A stretch of 24,669 bases of DNA from an uncultured Neomegalonema sp. (lineage in GTDB: Bacteria; Pseudomonadota; Alphaproteobacteria; Rhodobacterales; Rhodobacteraceae). The stretch covers positions 1-24,669 of the forward strand of contig CALGNW010000152.1 of NCBI GenBank assembly GCA_937958345.1, read 5' to 3'. Position 1 is the first letter of the stretch. Each line of letters opens with the position of its first letter. A program made the translations under genes and the position numbers. Under the pieces are notes generated by a model. That model searched no databases, was not told the origin of the DNA, and saw only the letters and a program-made list of their open reading frames with translations. Positions 1 to 5,870 of this stretch are shown here, piece by piece.

Positions 1-329
1 CCGACCCGTCACGCCCCTCGGTCGTCCTTATCGGTGATGGCGGGATTCAATTCACGCTGGGCGAATTGGGCACGGCGATGGACGAGGCGTTGCCGATTGT
101 GGTCGTTGTCTGGAACAACAGCGGCTATGGCGAAATCCGCAGCTTTATGGAAAACCGCCAGATCAAACCCGAAGGCGTCAATCTGACCCCGCCAGACTTC
201 ACCCTCATCGGACGTGCCTATGGCTTTGAAACAGTCGCGCTCGACGGCGCAGAAGCCTTACCCGACGCCGTCGCCCATGCGGTCGCCCAAGGAAAACCGA
301 CGCTGATCGAAGTGCTGGACGTTCTATAA
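1..329 (+). CDS. Thiamine-diphosphate-dependent decarboxylase/synthase, C-terminal part (acetolactate synthase superfamily)
   Basis: The reading frame is open from base 3, so the gene begins outside the window; about 108 C-terminal codons are present, ending in TAA. They hold the ThDP/Mg-binding signature: GDGG near the window start, then an acidic stretch and a WNN about 28 residues later, as in the C-terminal pyrimidine-binding module of acetolactate synthase, 5-guanidino-2-oxopentanoate decarboxylase and related enzymes. These enzymes cleave a 2-oxo acid with ThDP and either release an aldehyde or ligate a second carbonyl. Short chain length after the motif and the nearby class III aminotransferase and LysE exporter would suit a 2-oxo-acid decarboxylase of amino-acid catabolism, but the substrate cannot be read from this fragment. 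The family is fairly sure, the exact enzyme is not. Confidence 0.85.
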   Translation, partial: DPSRPSVVLIGDGGIQFTLGELGTAMDEALPIVVVVWNNSGYGEIRSFMENRQIKPEGVNLTPPDFTLIGRAYGFETVALDGAEALPDAVAHAVAQGKPTLIEVLDVL

Positions 330-398
330 TCCGGCGGTGGCTTTCTAAAAATCACAGTCTGCGGCAGGTAAATGCTCGCGATGCGATAAGCCCGCCCG

Positions 399-995
399 TC
401 ACCCCGAAATCAACATCGGATAAAGCGACGCGACGAGCAGGGTGGCCATTGCGATATTGAACGCGCGCAGACGCGCAGGGTTGGTGAGAAAGCGCCGCAT
501 TTGCTGGCCGATAAACATCCATGTACTGCATGCTGGCAGGTTGATGACGCCGAAAATCAGCGCGGTCAGTAGGATCGCGGCGACGTCTTGAGTCGGTGTG
601 TAGACGCTGACTGCTGTTAGTGCCATCGCCCATGCCTTCGGGTTGACCCATTGAAAGGCGCAGGCTTGCAGAAACGTCATCGGCGTGCCGGTCGCGTCCG
701 CGTCGCCGGGAGGGGCCGCGTTGGCAATTTTCCAAGCTAGATAAAGCAAATAGGCGACGCTGAGAATCTTGAGGATCATATAGGCGACCGGAAATGCGTC
801 GAAGACCTGCATCAGTCCGACGCCGACCAGTACAATCATCGCTGTGAAGCCGATACCGATGCCGAGCCAATGAGGGATCGTCCGCTGTATGCCGAAATTG
901 GCCCCCGAGGCCATCAGCATCAGGTTATTCGGTCCCGGCGTGATTGACGAAACGAAGCAAAAGGTCGCAAAGGCGATTAGGGTGTCGAGTGTCAT
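399..995 (-). CDS. LysE/RhtB-family amino-acid exporter
   Basis: This is a 198-residue inner-membrane protein of the usual size for the LysE/RhtB family, which exports amino acids or related small metabolites by proton exchange. The N-terminus carries the family signature SITPGPNNLML (about residues 17-27) in the first hydrophobic segment. Further hydrophobic segments follow at about 45-65 and 70-90, with three more in the second half, and the QWVNPKAW motif near residue 115-122 is also typical. The ATG at 993-995 lacks a strong Shine-Dalgarno but fits the family N-terminus exactly. The gene converges on the ThDP enzyme with about 70 bases between them, in which I see no convincing terminator. 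The substrate is not predictable. Confidence 0.9.
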   Translation of the reverse strand: MTLDTLIAFATFCFVSSITPGPNNLMLMASGANFGIQRTIPHWLGIGIGFTAMIVLVGVGLMQVFDAFPVAYMILKILSVAYLLYLAWKIANAAPPGDADATGTPMTFLQACAFQWVNPKAWAMALTAVSVYTPTQDVAAILLTALIFGVINLPACSTWMFIGQQMRRFLTNPARLRAFNIAMATLLVASLYPMLISG

Positions 996-1130
996 GGCAC
1001 AACGCTATGCGCCTGCGCTATGTTTGGTGCAAGGCCGACTTTGGCTTGCTTCCCGAACGCGCCCATTGAAATCTGAGAGGCTTCGCTTCTAGGCTTTGGC
1101 GGGGGGAATTGGATAAAAAGGATGCGGGCA

Positions 1131-2402
1131 ATGACTCAGGCGGATTGGGCGGCACGGGCGCACGAGGTTTTACCCGCTGGGGGGTTTGGTAATTTCGACC
1201 ACTCGCTGTTGATATGCGAGGGTAAGGGCAGCCGCGTTTGGGACGAGGACGGCAACGAATTTATAGACTACCTGATCGGTTCGGGCCCGATGCTGGTCGG
1301 CCATGGCCATCCTGAGGTGGTCGACGCCGTGCAGGGGCAAGTTGCAAAGGGCATGACATTCTTTGCCAACAATGCTGCGGGTGTTGAACTGGCCGAAGAG
1401 ATTTGCCGTGCTGTCCCCTGTGCCGAACAAGTGCGCTATACCGCCTCGGGTGGTGAGGCGGATATGTATGCGATCCGACTTGCGCGGGCCTTTACGGGCC
1501 GGACCAAGATTATGAAATTCGAGGGCGGTTATCACGGGATGAGTGCCGAGGCGCAGATGAGCCTGTCGCCCGCCTCGCATCAGTTGGTGAACTTTCCGAA
1601 CGCGGTTCCCGACTCGGCGGGTATTCCGTCCAGTGTCCGCGACGAGATGCTTGTCGCGCCCTTTAATGATATTGACTTCGCCCGTTCGCTCATCGCCGAA
1701 CACGGTCAGGATATCGCCGGTATTATTGTCGAGCCGTTGCAGCGGGTCGTTCCGCCCGTGCCGGGATTCCTGGAGGCGCTTCGCGAGGAGGCCGACAAGC
1801 ATGGCATTGTTCTGATTTTCGACGAGATCGTCACGGGCTTTCGCTTCGCCTACGGCGGCGCGCAGGAACTCTACGGTGTTACGCCCGACCTGTGCACATT
1901 GGGCAAGATTATCGGTGGGGGCTTTCCGTTGGCAGCGATAGCGGGCAAGGCCGACATGATGGCGCATTTCGACAAAGGCAAAGTCGGCGAGGACGGGTTC
2001 TTGATGCAACTTGGCACGCTTAGCGGTAATCCGGTTGCCTCGGTTGCGGGGCTCAAGACGATGGAAATATTGCGCAGACCCGGCAGTTACGAGCGTCTGC
2101 GAGAAATTGGCCGGACTCTTCAGGGTGCGATTGCCGATAGCCTGAGTAAGCGGGGGATTGCGCATCGGATTGTCGGTGATCCCACGCTGTTCGACGTTGT
2201 TTTTACCGAAGCGCCGGTGCGTAATTATCGCGACTGGCTTGGCGGCGATGCGGCGGTGAATGGGCGCTTTAATGCGGTGCTGCGCAGCAAAGGCATTTTG
2301 AAGTCGCCAGCCAAAATGTATCCGTGCCTTGCACTGACAGAAGATGATATCGCGCAAACAATCGATGCCATTGATGCGGCTGCGGCTGCAATGGTTACAT
2401 GA
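1131..2402 (+). CDS. Class III PLP aminotransferase, glutamate-1-semialdehyde aminomutase-like
   Basis: This is a fold-type I PLP enzyme of about 423 residues. It shows the HemL-like features TASGGEADMYAIRLARA (cofactor phosphate region), KFEGGYHG, the PLP-N1 aspartate in FDEIVTGFR (about residue 231) and the Schiff-base lysine in LGKIIGGGFP (about residue 259). A frame start also exists at 1122, but ATG 1131 has AAGG nine bases upstream, whereas the same AAGG abuts the 1122 ATG, so 1131 is preferred. The resemblance to glutamate-1-semialdehyde mutase is clear. Even so, the TASGG replacing the usual NSGTEA and the genomic setting (ThDP enzyme, LysE exporter, VOC protein) argue for an amino-acid or amine transaminase rather than the tetrapyrrole enzyme. 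The stop TGA is immediately followed by the next start codon, so the two genes are probably cotranscribed. Confidence 0.88.
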   Translation: MTQADWAARAHEVLPAGGFGNFDHSLLICEGKGSRVWDEDGNEFIDYLIGSGPMLVGHGHPEVVDAVQGQVAKGMTFFANNAAGVELAEEICRAVPCAEQVRYTASGGEADMYAIRLARAFTGRTKIMKFEGGYHGMSAEAQMSLSPASHQLVNFPNAVPDSAGIPSSVRDEMLVAPFNDIDFARSLIAEHGQDIAGIIVEPLQRVVPPVPGFLEALREEADKHGIVLIFDEIVTGFRFAYGGAQELYGVTPDLCTLGKIIGGGFPLAAIAGKADMMAHFDKGKVGEDGFLMQLGTLSGNPVASVAGLKTMEILRRPGSYERLREIGRTLQGAIADSLSKRGIAHRIVGDPTLFDVVFTEAPVRNYRDWLGGDAAVNGRFNAVLRSKGILKSPAKMYPCLALTEDDIAQTIDAIDAAAAAMVT

Positions 2403-2783
2403 ATGCGCCTTACACAAGTCACACCCTTTGTCCCGTGCACGTCTCTGGAAAAACAGCTGCGCTTTTACCGCGACGTTCTCGGCTTTGATGTCGGCCATAT
2501 GGCCGAGGGCGTTTATGCCTATCTCAGGCGCGATGAAGTCGCGGTTCGATTGGTGCAGGTCTCGGGGACAGTCGATCTGAGCGATCCCCAGAGAGAGAAT
2601 TCTTTCTACATTGATGTACAGGGGATCAATGCGGTTTGGCTTGAGATGCAACGAAGGCTGCAGGAACTGCCGGAGGGCCGCGTACGCGCACCTTTCGATC
2701 AGGATTACGGACAACGCGAGTTTCACGTCGCGGACGAGGATTGCACGCTGATTTTCTTTGGCGAGGCCATTCAGCGGCATTGA
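2403..2783 (+). CDS. VOC-superfamily protein (glyoxalase/bleomycin-resistance fold)
   Basis: This is a 126-residue, single-domain-length VOC protein. It has the paired beta-alpha-beta-beta-beta layout: an opening VTPFVPCTSLEKQLRFYRDVLGF strand-helix unit, then a second half ending with a REFHVADEDCTLIFFGE strand pair that is typical of glyoxalase-like and bleomycin-binding proteins. VOC proteins are diverse: some are metal-dependent lyases, isomerases or dioxygenases, others bind drugs. The start ATG is directly adjacent to the aminotransferase stop codon, implying coupled translation and a shared substrate route, though neither substrate is evident. The stop lies about 100 bases before ccmC. 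Confidence 0.8.
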   Translation: MRLTQVTPFVPCTSLEKQLRFYRDVLGFDVGHMAEGVYAYLRRDEVAVRLVQVSGTVDLSDPQRENSFYIDVQGINAVWLEMQRRLQELPEGRVRAPFDQDYGQREFHVADEDCTLIFFGEAIQRH

Positions 2784-2881
2784 TCCGATGTTATCGCAAC
2801 TCGGGGATGCGTCGCTTCCGCGCGCTTCACAATAACTTGCGGCGCTTTACGCAAACGCCACTTGCGGATATTGACGGGCGT

Positions 2882-3601
2882 ATGTGGAGTTTTGCGAACC
2901 CGAACAAATTTATGCGCGTTTCCGGTTATGTTTTGCCGGTGACCGCAACGCTCGCCTGCGTGCTCTTTACCATTGGGGTGTATCGGGGGCTGTATACAGT
3001 CCCGGCAGAGCGTGTGCAGGGCGACTCAGCGCGTATTATCTTTGTTCATGTCCCCGCCGCCGCCCTGTCGATCATGGTTTATGGCATGATGTGCGTCAGC
3101 TCGTTATTTGCGCTGATCTGGCGGCATCCGGTCGCTGATCTCAGTGCGAAGGCGGCCGCGCCGATCGGCGCTGCATTTACTTTGCTGGCATTGGTAACGG
3201 GGGCGATCTGGGGGTATCCGACATGGGGGACATGGTGGGTCTGGGATGCACGCCTGACGTCCGAACTTATCCTGTTCTTCTTCTACATCGGCTATATGGC
3301 GCTGTGGGACGCATTTGACGATCAGTCAAAGGCCGCTCCGGCTGCCGCGATATTCTGCCTCGTCGGGTCTGTTTTCGCGGTGCTTGCGAAATACTCTGTT
3401 CTGCTCTGGGAAACACTGCATCAACCGCCAAGCCTGACGATTGGCGGCGAAGAAAATGTCGATGATGTGTTTCATATTCCGCTGCTGATGATGATGGCGG
3501 CTTTCTTTTTGTATTTCATCAGCGTGTGGCTTGTCAGAGTGCGCACGGAAATCCGTGCGCGGCGGGTGCGCGCGATCAAACTGGCGGCGGCACGAGAATG
3601 A
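2882..3601 (+). CDS. ccmC: Cytochrome c maturation heme-handling membrane protein CcmC
   Basis: This is a 239-residue polytopic membrane protein that presents heme to the chaperone CcmE in the periplasm during system I cytochrome c biogenesis. The tryptophan-rich heme-handling motif WGTWWVWDARLTS lies at about residues 115-127. The two conserved periplasmic histidines fit H56 (FVHVPAA) and H180 (LHQPPS), and about six hydrophobic segments are visible. The frame is open further upstream to 2741, but MWSFANPNKFM at 2882 is the family N-terminus and gives the normal length. The stop TGA overlaps the ccmD start in an ATGA. The genes directly upstream are an aminotransferase and a VOC protein, not ccmA and ccmB. 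Confidence 0.95.
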   Translation: MWSFANPNKFMRVSGYVLPVTATLACVLFTIGVYRGLYTVPAERVQGDSARIIFVHVPAAALSIMVYGMMCVSSLFALIWRHPVADLSAKAAAPIGAAFTLLALVTGAIWGYPTWGTWWVWDARLTSELILFFFYIGYMALWDAFDDQSKAAPAAAIFCLVGSVFAVLAKYSVLLWETLHQPPSLTIGGEENVDDVFHIPLLMMMAAFFLYFISVWLVRVRTEIRARRVRAIKLAAARE

Positions 3602-3774
3602 TCCCGGTTTACGAAGAACAATACGTTTTTGCGATTTGGGCCTGCTACGGCATCACTGCGTTCGTTCTGATCGCAATGCTCGTTTACAGTTTGTGGCGGT
3701 CTGGCGTGACCAAGCGTGAGTTAGAGGCGTTGGACGGTGCGCGCCGCCGCGCGCCAGCGGAACCACCGCGATGA
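3598..3774 (+). CDS. ccmD: Small heme-exporter membrane protein CcmD
   Basis: This gene encodes 58 residues with one hydrophobic helix (about 10-32, from YVFAIWACYGI to LVYSLW) followed by a short basic, Arg-rich tail, which is the classic layout of CcmD. CcmD associates with the CcmABC complex and helps release holo-CcmE. ATG 3598 overlaps the ccmC stop by four bases, and the TGA stop overlaps the ccmG start in the same way, which fixes both ends. A longer open frame upstream of 3598 lies inside ccmC and is not believed. CcmD sequences are poorly conserved, so the call rests on position, size and topology together. Confidence 0.88.
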   Translation: MIPVYEEQYVFAIWACYGITAFVLIAMLVYSLWRSGVTKRELEALDGARRRAPAEPPR

Positions 3775-4295
3775 TGCGGTTTGTGCCGCTGATTGCCTTT
3801 ACTGCGCTCGCCCTTGCGCTCTGGGTCGGTCTTTACCGTGATGATCGGGACTCGCTTCGCTCGACCTTTCTGGACGAACCGGCACCTGCCTTCTCTGTTC
3901 CCAAATTCAAGGCCGAGGGAGAGACAGTTTCTCTGGAAGGTTTCAAGGGCGGGGGGCCTGTCGTTCTCAACTTCTGGGCCTCTTGGTGCGGACCGTGTAT
4001 CGTCGAGCATCCTGAAATCACGAAGCTGTCAAAGCTGGATGGTGTGCGCGTTATCGGCATGAACTACAAAGACAAGACCGCCGATGCCCAGCGGTTTCTT
4101 GACCGTTACGGCAATCCGTTCGCCGCAATCGGCGTAGACGAGCGCGGGCGTGCTGCGATTGACTACGGGGTTGCTGCGCTGCCGGAAACCTTCGTGCTTT
4201 CCGGCGAGGGCAGGGTGATTTACAAACATACCGGACCGATCGGGCCGGGCGACTATGATGAAAAGCTGCTCCCTGCGATCGAGGCGGCCCGCTAG
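3771..4295 (+). CDS. ccmG: Membrane-anchored thiol:disulfide oxidoreductase CcmG/DsbE
   Basis: This is a 174-residue thioredoxin-fold protein with one N-terminal membrane anchor (about residues 3-22) and a periplasmic domain. The active site is FWASWCGPC with cysteines 73 and 76. The cis-proline loop ALPET follows at about 137-140, and the acidic and GVAALPETF features are typical of DsbE/CcmG. It reduces apocytochrome c or CcmH-linked disulfides so that heme can be attached. The start overlaps the ccmD stop (ATGA); a second ATG at 3774 is possible and would shorten the product by one residue. The gene converges with the histidinol-phosphatase-like gene, leaving only seven bases between the stops. 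Confidence 0.95.
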   Translation: MMRFVPLIAFTALALALWVGLYRDDRDSLRSTFLDEPAPAFSVPKFKAEGETVSLEGFKGGGPVVLNFWASWCGPCIVEHPEITKLSKLDGVRVIGMNYKDKTADAQRFLDRYGNPFAAIGVDERGRAAIDYGVAALPETFVLSGEGRVIYKHTGPIGPGDYDEKLLPAIEAAR

Positions 4296-4302
4296 ATGCG
4301 GG

Positions 4303-5118
4303 CTAGGGCTTTAACGCCGCCAGAGCCAGTGCGTGCAGTTCGCGGTCCCCTGCGGCGATCACCTGACCTCCTTGCGCACAATCCCCGCCTTGCCAGTTCG
4401 TGGCAATGCCGCCAGCAGCCTCGACAATCGGGATCATGGCTTGGATGTCGTAGGGGTTCAGACCGGACTCCACCACCAGATCAACTGTCCCCGACGCCAG
4501 CATCGCATAGCCATAACAATCGGTACCAAACCGCGTCAGCCGGACCTTGCCGGAAAGGCTTGCAAAGGCTGCGGCGTCGGCATCGTTGGCGAAGGCATCA
4601 GGGGCCGTAGAACACATGACAGCCTCGGCGAGCGATGCGCAGGGCCGCGTCTGCAGGACCGTTTCCGAGCTATTTCGCCGGTAGAGCGAGTGCGGAGGGT
4701 CGCTGATTACGCCGATAAACCGCTCGCCGGTGAACGGTTGATCCATGACCCCAATGATCGGAGCGTTACCGTCGTTGAGCGCGATAAGAACACCCCAAGT
4801 CGGCAAACCGCACATGAAGGCACGGGTTCCGTCAATCGGGTCAATCACCCAGGTGCGTCCGGAGCTTCCGGTGATGCGGCGGTGTTCTTCGCCGAGTATT
4901 CCGTCATCCGGTCGCGCTGTGGCAAGAACCTCGCGGATGGCAGTTTCGACCTGCCGGTCCGCTTCGGTCACCGGATCAAACGCGCCCTGTTCGGCCCGCT
5001 TATTGTCGATTTGCAGAACGCCGGACCGGAAATGCCGCAAAGCCGGCGGACCTGCGATGTCTGCCAGCGCGATCGCAACATCAAGATCTGTTGCACAGCT
5101 TGAAAGGGTCGCCGCCAT
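4303..5118 (-). CDS. hisN: Inositol-monophosphatase-family phosphatase, probably histidinol-phosphatase HisN
   Basis: This is a 271-residue member of the Mg-dependent, Li-sensitive phosphatase family. Metal and phosphate ligands are all present: DPVTEADRQVE (about 48-58), GEEH (76-79), WVIDPIDGTRAF (90-101) and the C-terminal NPYDIQAMIPIVEAAGG. The last motif, with YD for WD, is common in HisN-type histidinol-phosphatases, which dephosphorylate L-histidinol phosphate in histidine synthesis. A role on inositol phosphate or another sugar phosphate cannot be excluded. The frame extends upstream to 5175, but the preceding 19 residues look non-coding, and ATG 5118 has a GGAC-GGA stretch just upstream. 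A GC-rich dyad (5133-5154) lies in the leader. Confidence 0.8.
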   Translation of the reverse strand: MAATLSSCATDLDVAIALADIAGPPALRHFRSGVLQIDNKRAEQGAFDPVTEADRQVETAIREVLATARPDDGILGEEHRRITGSSGRTWVIDPIDGTRAFMCGLPTWGVLIALNDGNAPIIGVMDQPFTGERFIGVISDPPHSLYRRNSSETVLQTRPCASLAEAVMCSTAPDAFANDADAAAFASLSGKVRLTRFGTDCYGYAMLASGTVDLVVESGLNPYDIQAMIPIVEAAGGIATNWQGGDCAQGGQVIAAGDRELHALALAALKP

Positions 5119-5215
5119 TATTTTCCGTCCCCGGGGGTGCGTTTGCCAACCCCCAGAGCGTATAGCCCAGTTCAATGCCGACGCCAGCGCAATATGCTGG
5201 AATCGAGCTTCTTGA

Positions 5216-5620
5216 TCAGGCAGCCTTGGTCAGTGACCGGGTCAGTTCGAACAGGCGCTTGCGCGGTTCTTCGGGAAGGCGAAAATAGCACCGCACCAAT
5301 TCCAGCGCTTCCTTATCCGTGAAGAGGTCGGCAGCCGGAGTATCGGCGTTGACGTCCTTCGCGGTGTCAGATGCCATCATCGTCTCGTTCTCGTTTGCCG
5401 GCTCATCAACAGCTTCGAAAAAGAAAGCGACCGGTACGTCGAGGGCTTTTGATATTTCATAGAGGCGACTCGCTGAGACGCGGTTCATGCCGGTTTCGTA
5501 TTTTTGAATTTGCTGAAATTTAATACCGACAGCCTCGCCTAGTTGTTGTTGGGTCATCCCAACCATCCAGCGGCGGCGTCGAATGCGTTGTCCTACATGG
5601 ACGTCAACGTGATGTTTCAT
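5216..5620 (-). CDS. XRE-family helix-turn-helix transcriptional regulator
   Basis: This is a 134-residue protein with a Cro/CI-type DNA-binding domain at about residues 8-66. It includes MTQQQLGEAVGI, KFQQIQKYETG (recognition helix) and RLYEISKALDVPVAFFF. The rest is a linker rich in acidic residues and a C-terminal helical segment (about 98-134, LFTDKEALELVRCYFRLPEEPRK). This architecture is very common in Rhodobacterales and Rhizobiales, including regulators linked to exopolysaccharide, biofilm or cell-cycle output, but the target here is unknown. The ATG at 5618-5620 has AAGGG nine bases upstream. A perfect dyad centred about 31 bases upstream of the start codon could be an autoregulatory site. 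Confidence 0.9.
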   Translation of the reverse strand: MKHHVDVHVGQRIRRRRWMVGMTQQQLGEAVGIKFQQIQKYETGMNRVSASRLYEISKALDVPVAFFFEAVDEPANENETMMASDTAKDVNADTPAADLFTDKEALELVRCYFRLPEEPRKRLFELTRSLTKAA

Positions 5621-5642
5621 AATTCACACCCTTCGTGCGTGT

Positions 5643-5660
5643 GCGCACCCATTCGTGCGC
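5643..5660. promoter_or_regulatory. Candidate operator dyad in front of the XRE regulator
   Basis: The perfect inverted repeat GCGCAC-N6-GTGCGC starts 23 bases upstream of the regulator start codon. The octamer TTCGTGCG occurs twice, at 5632-5639 and 5652-5659, exactly 20 bases or about two helical turns apart. XRE regulators often bind such dyads and repress themselves. The function is inferred only from position and symmetry. Confidence 0.35.
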
Positions 5661-5729
5661 TCTTAACCATACGCAATGAATACGCCAGTGGCGCTCCGCA
5701 GGATGTCACTCGCTTAGGAGGTGAGGAAA

Positions 5730-5870
5730 ATGCCAAGCGTTTCCGCGTTTTTAAGCGCGTTTCCAGTTGAAACGTTTTGGCCGAAGTGTCGGGAAAAAAT
5801 AAGCAAAATCCAAAAGAGTCGCATTGTGCGACTCAATCGGAGGGTTGTTTCGCTACGCAGAGGTTGCTGA
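5730..5870 (+). CDS. Possible small protein, 46 codons, with a very strong ribosome binding site
   Basis: ATG 5730 is preceded, with five bases between, by AGGAGGTGA (5716-5724), an uninterrupted nine-base match to the anti-Shine-Dalgarno sequence of alphaproteobacterial 16S rRNA. The frame runs 46 codons to TGA 5868-5870. The predicted peptide starts MPSVSAFLSAFPVETFWPKC and has a strongly basic C-terminus with many Arg and Lys. I do not recognise it. Against it, the frame crosses the typA terminator, overlaps the last codons of typA on the other strand by 18 bases, and uses some codons (TTA, ATA, AGG) that are rare in the neighbours. It also contains a hairpin with TTTT at 5758-5778 that could end transcription inside the frame. 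Confidence 0.3.
   Translation: MPSVSAFLSAFPVETFWPKCREKISKIQKSRIVRLNRRVVSLRRGC
5812..5834 (-). terminator. Intrinsic terminator of typA
   Basis: The stem GAGTCGC/GCGACTC (5816-5822 with 5828-5834) encloses a 5-base loop. Read on the minus strand it is followed by TTTT (5815-5812) and a further T-rich stretch. It begins 18 bases past the typA stop codon, as expected for a Rho-independent terminator. Confidence 0.7.

Noticed and set aside
1170..2780. A 536-codon open frame on the minus strand
   Set aside because: It lies entirely opposite the aminotransferase and VOC genes. Its translation is rich in Arg, His and Asn with no domain pattern, as expected of an antisense shadow in a GC-rich gene.
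5133..5154. GGGGGT/ACCCCC hairpin in the leader of the histidinol-phosphatase-like gene
   Set aside because: It lacks a T-run in either direction and shows no second alternative structure or leader peptide, so neither a terminator nor an attenuator can be supported.
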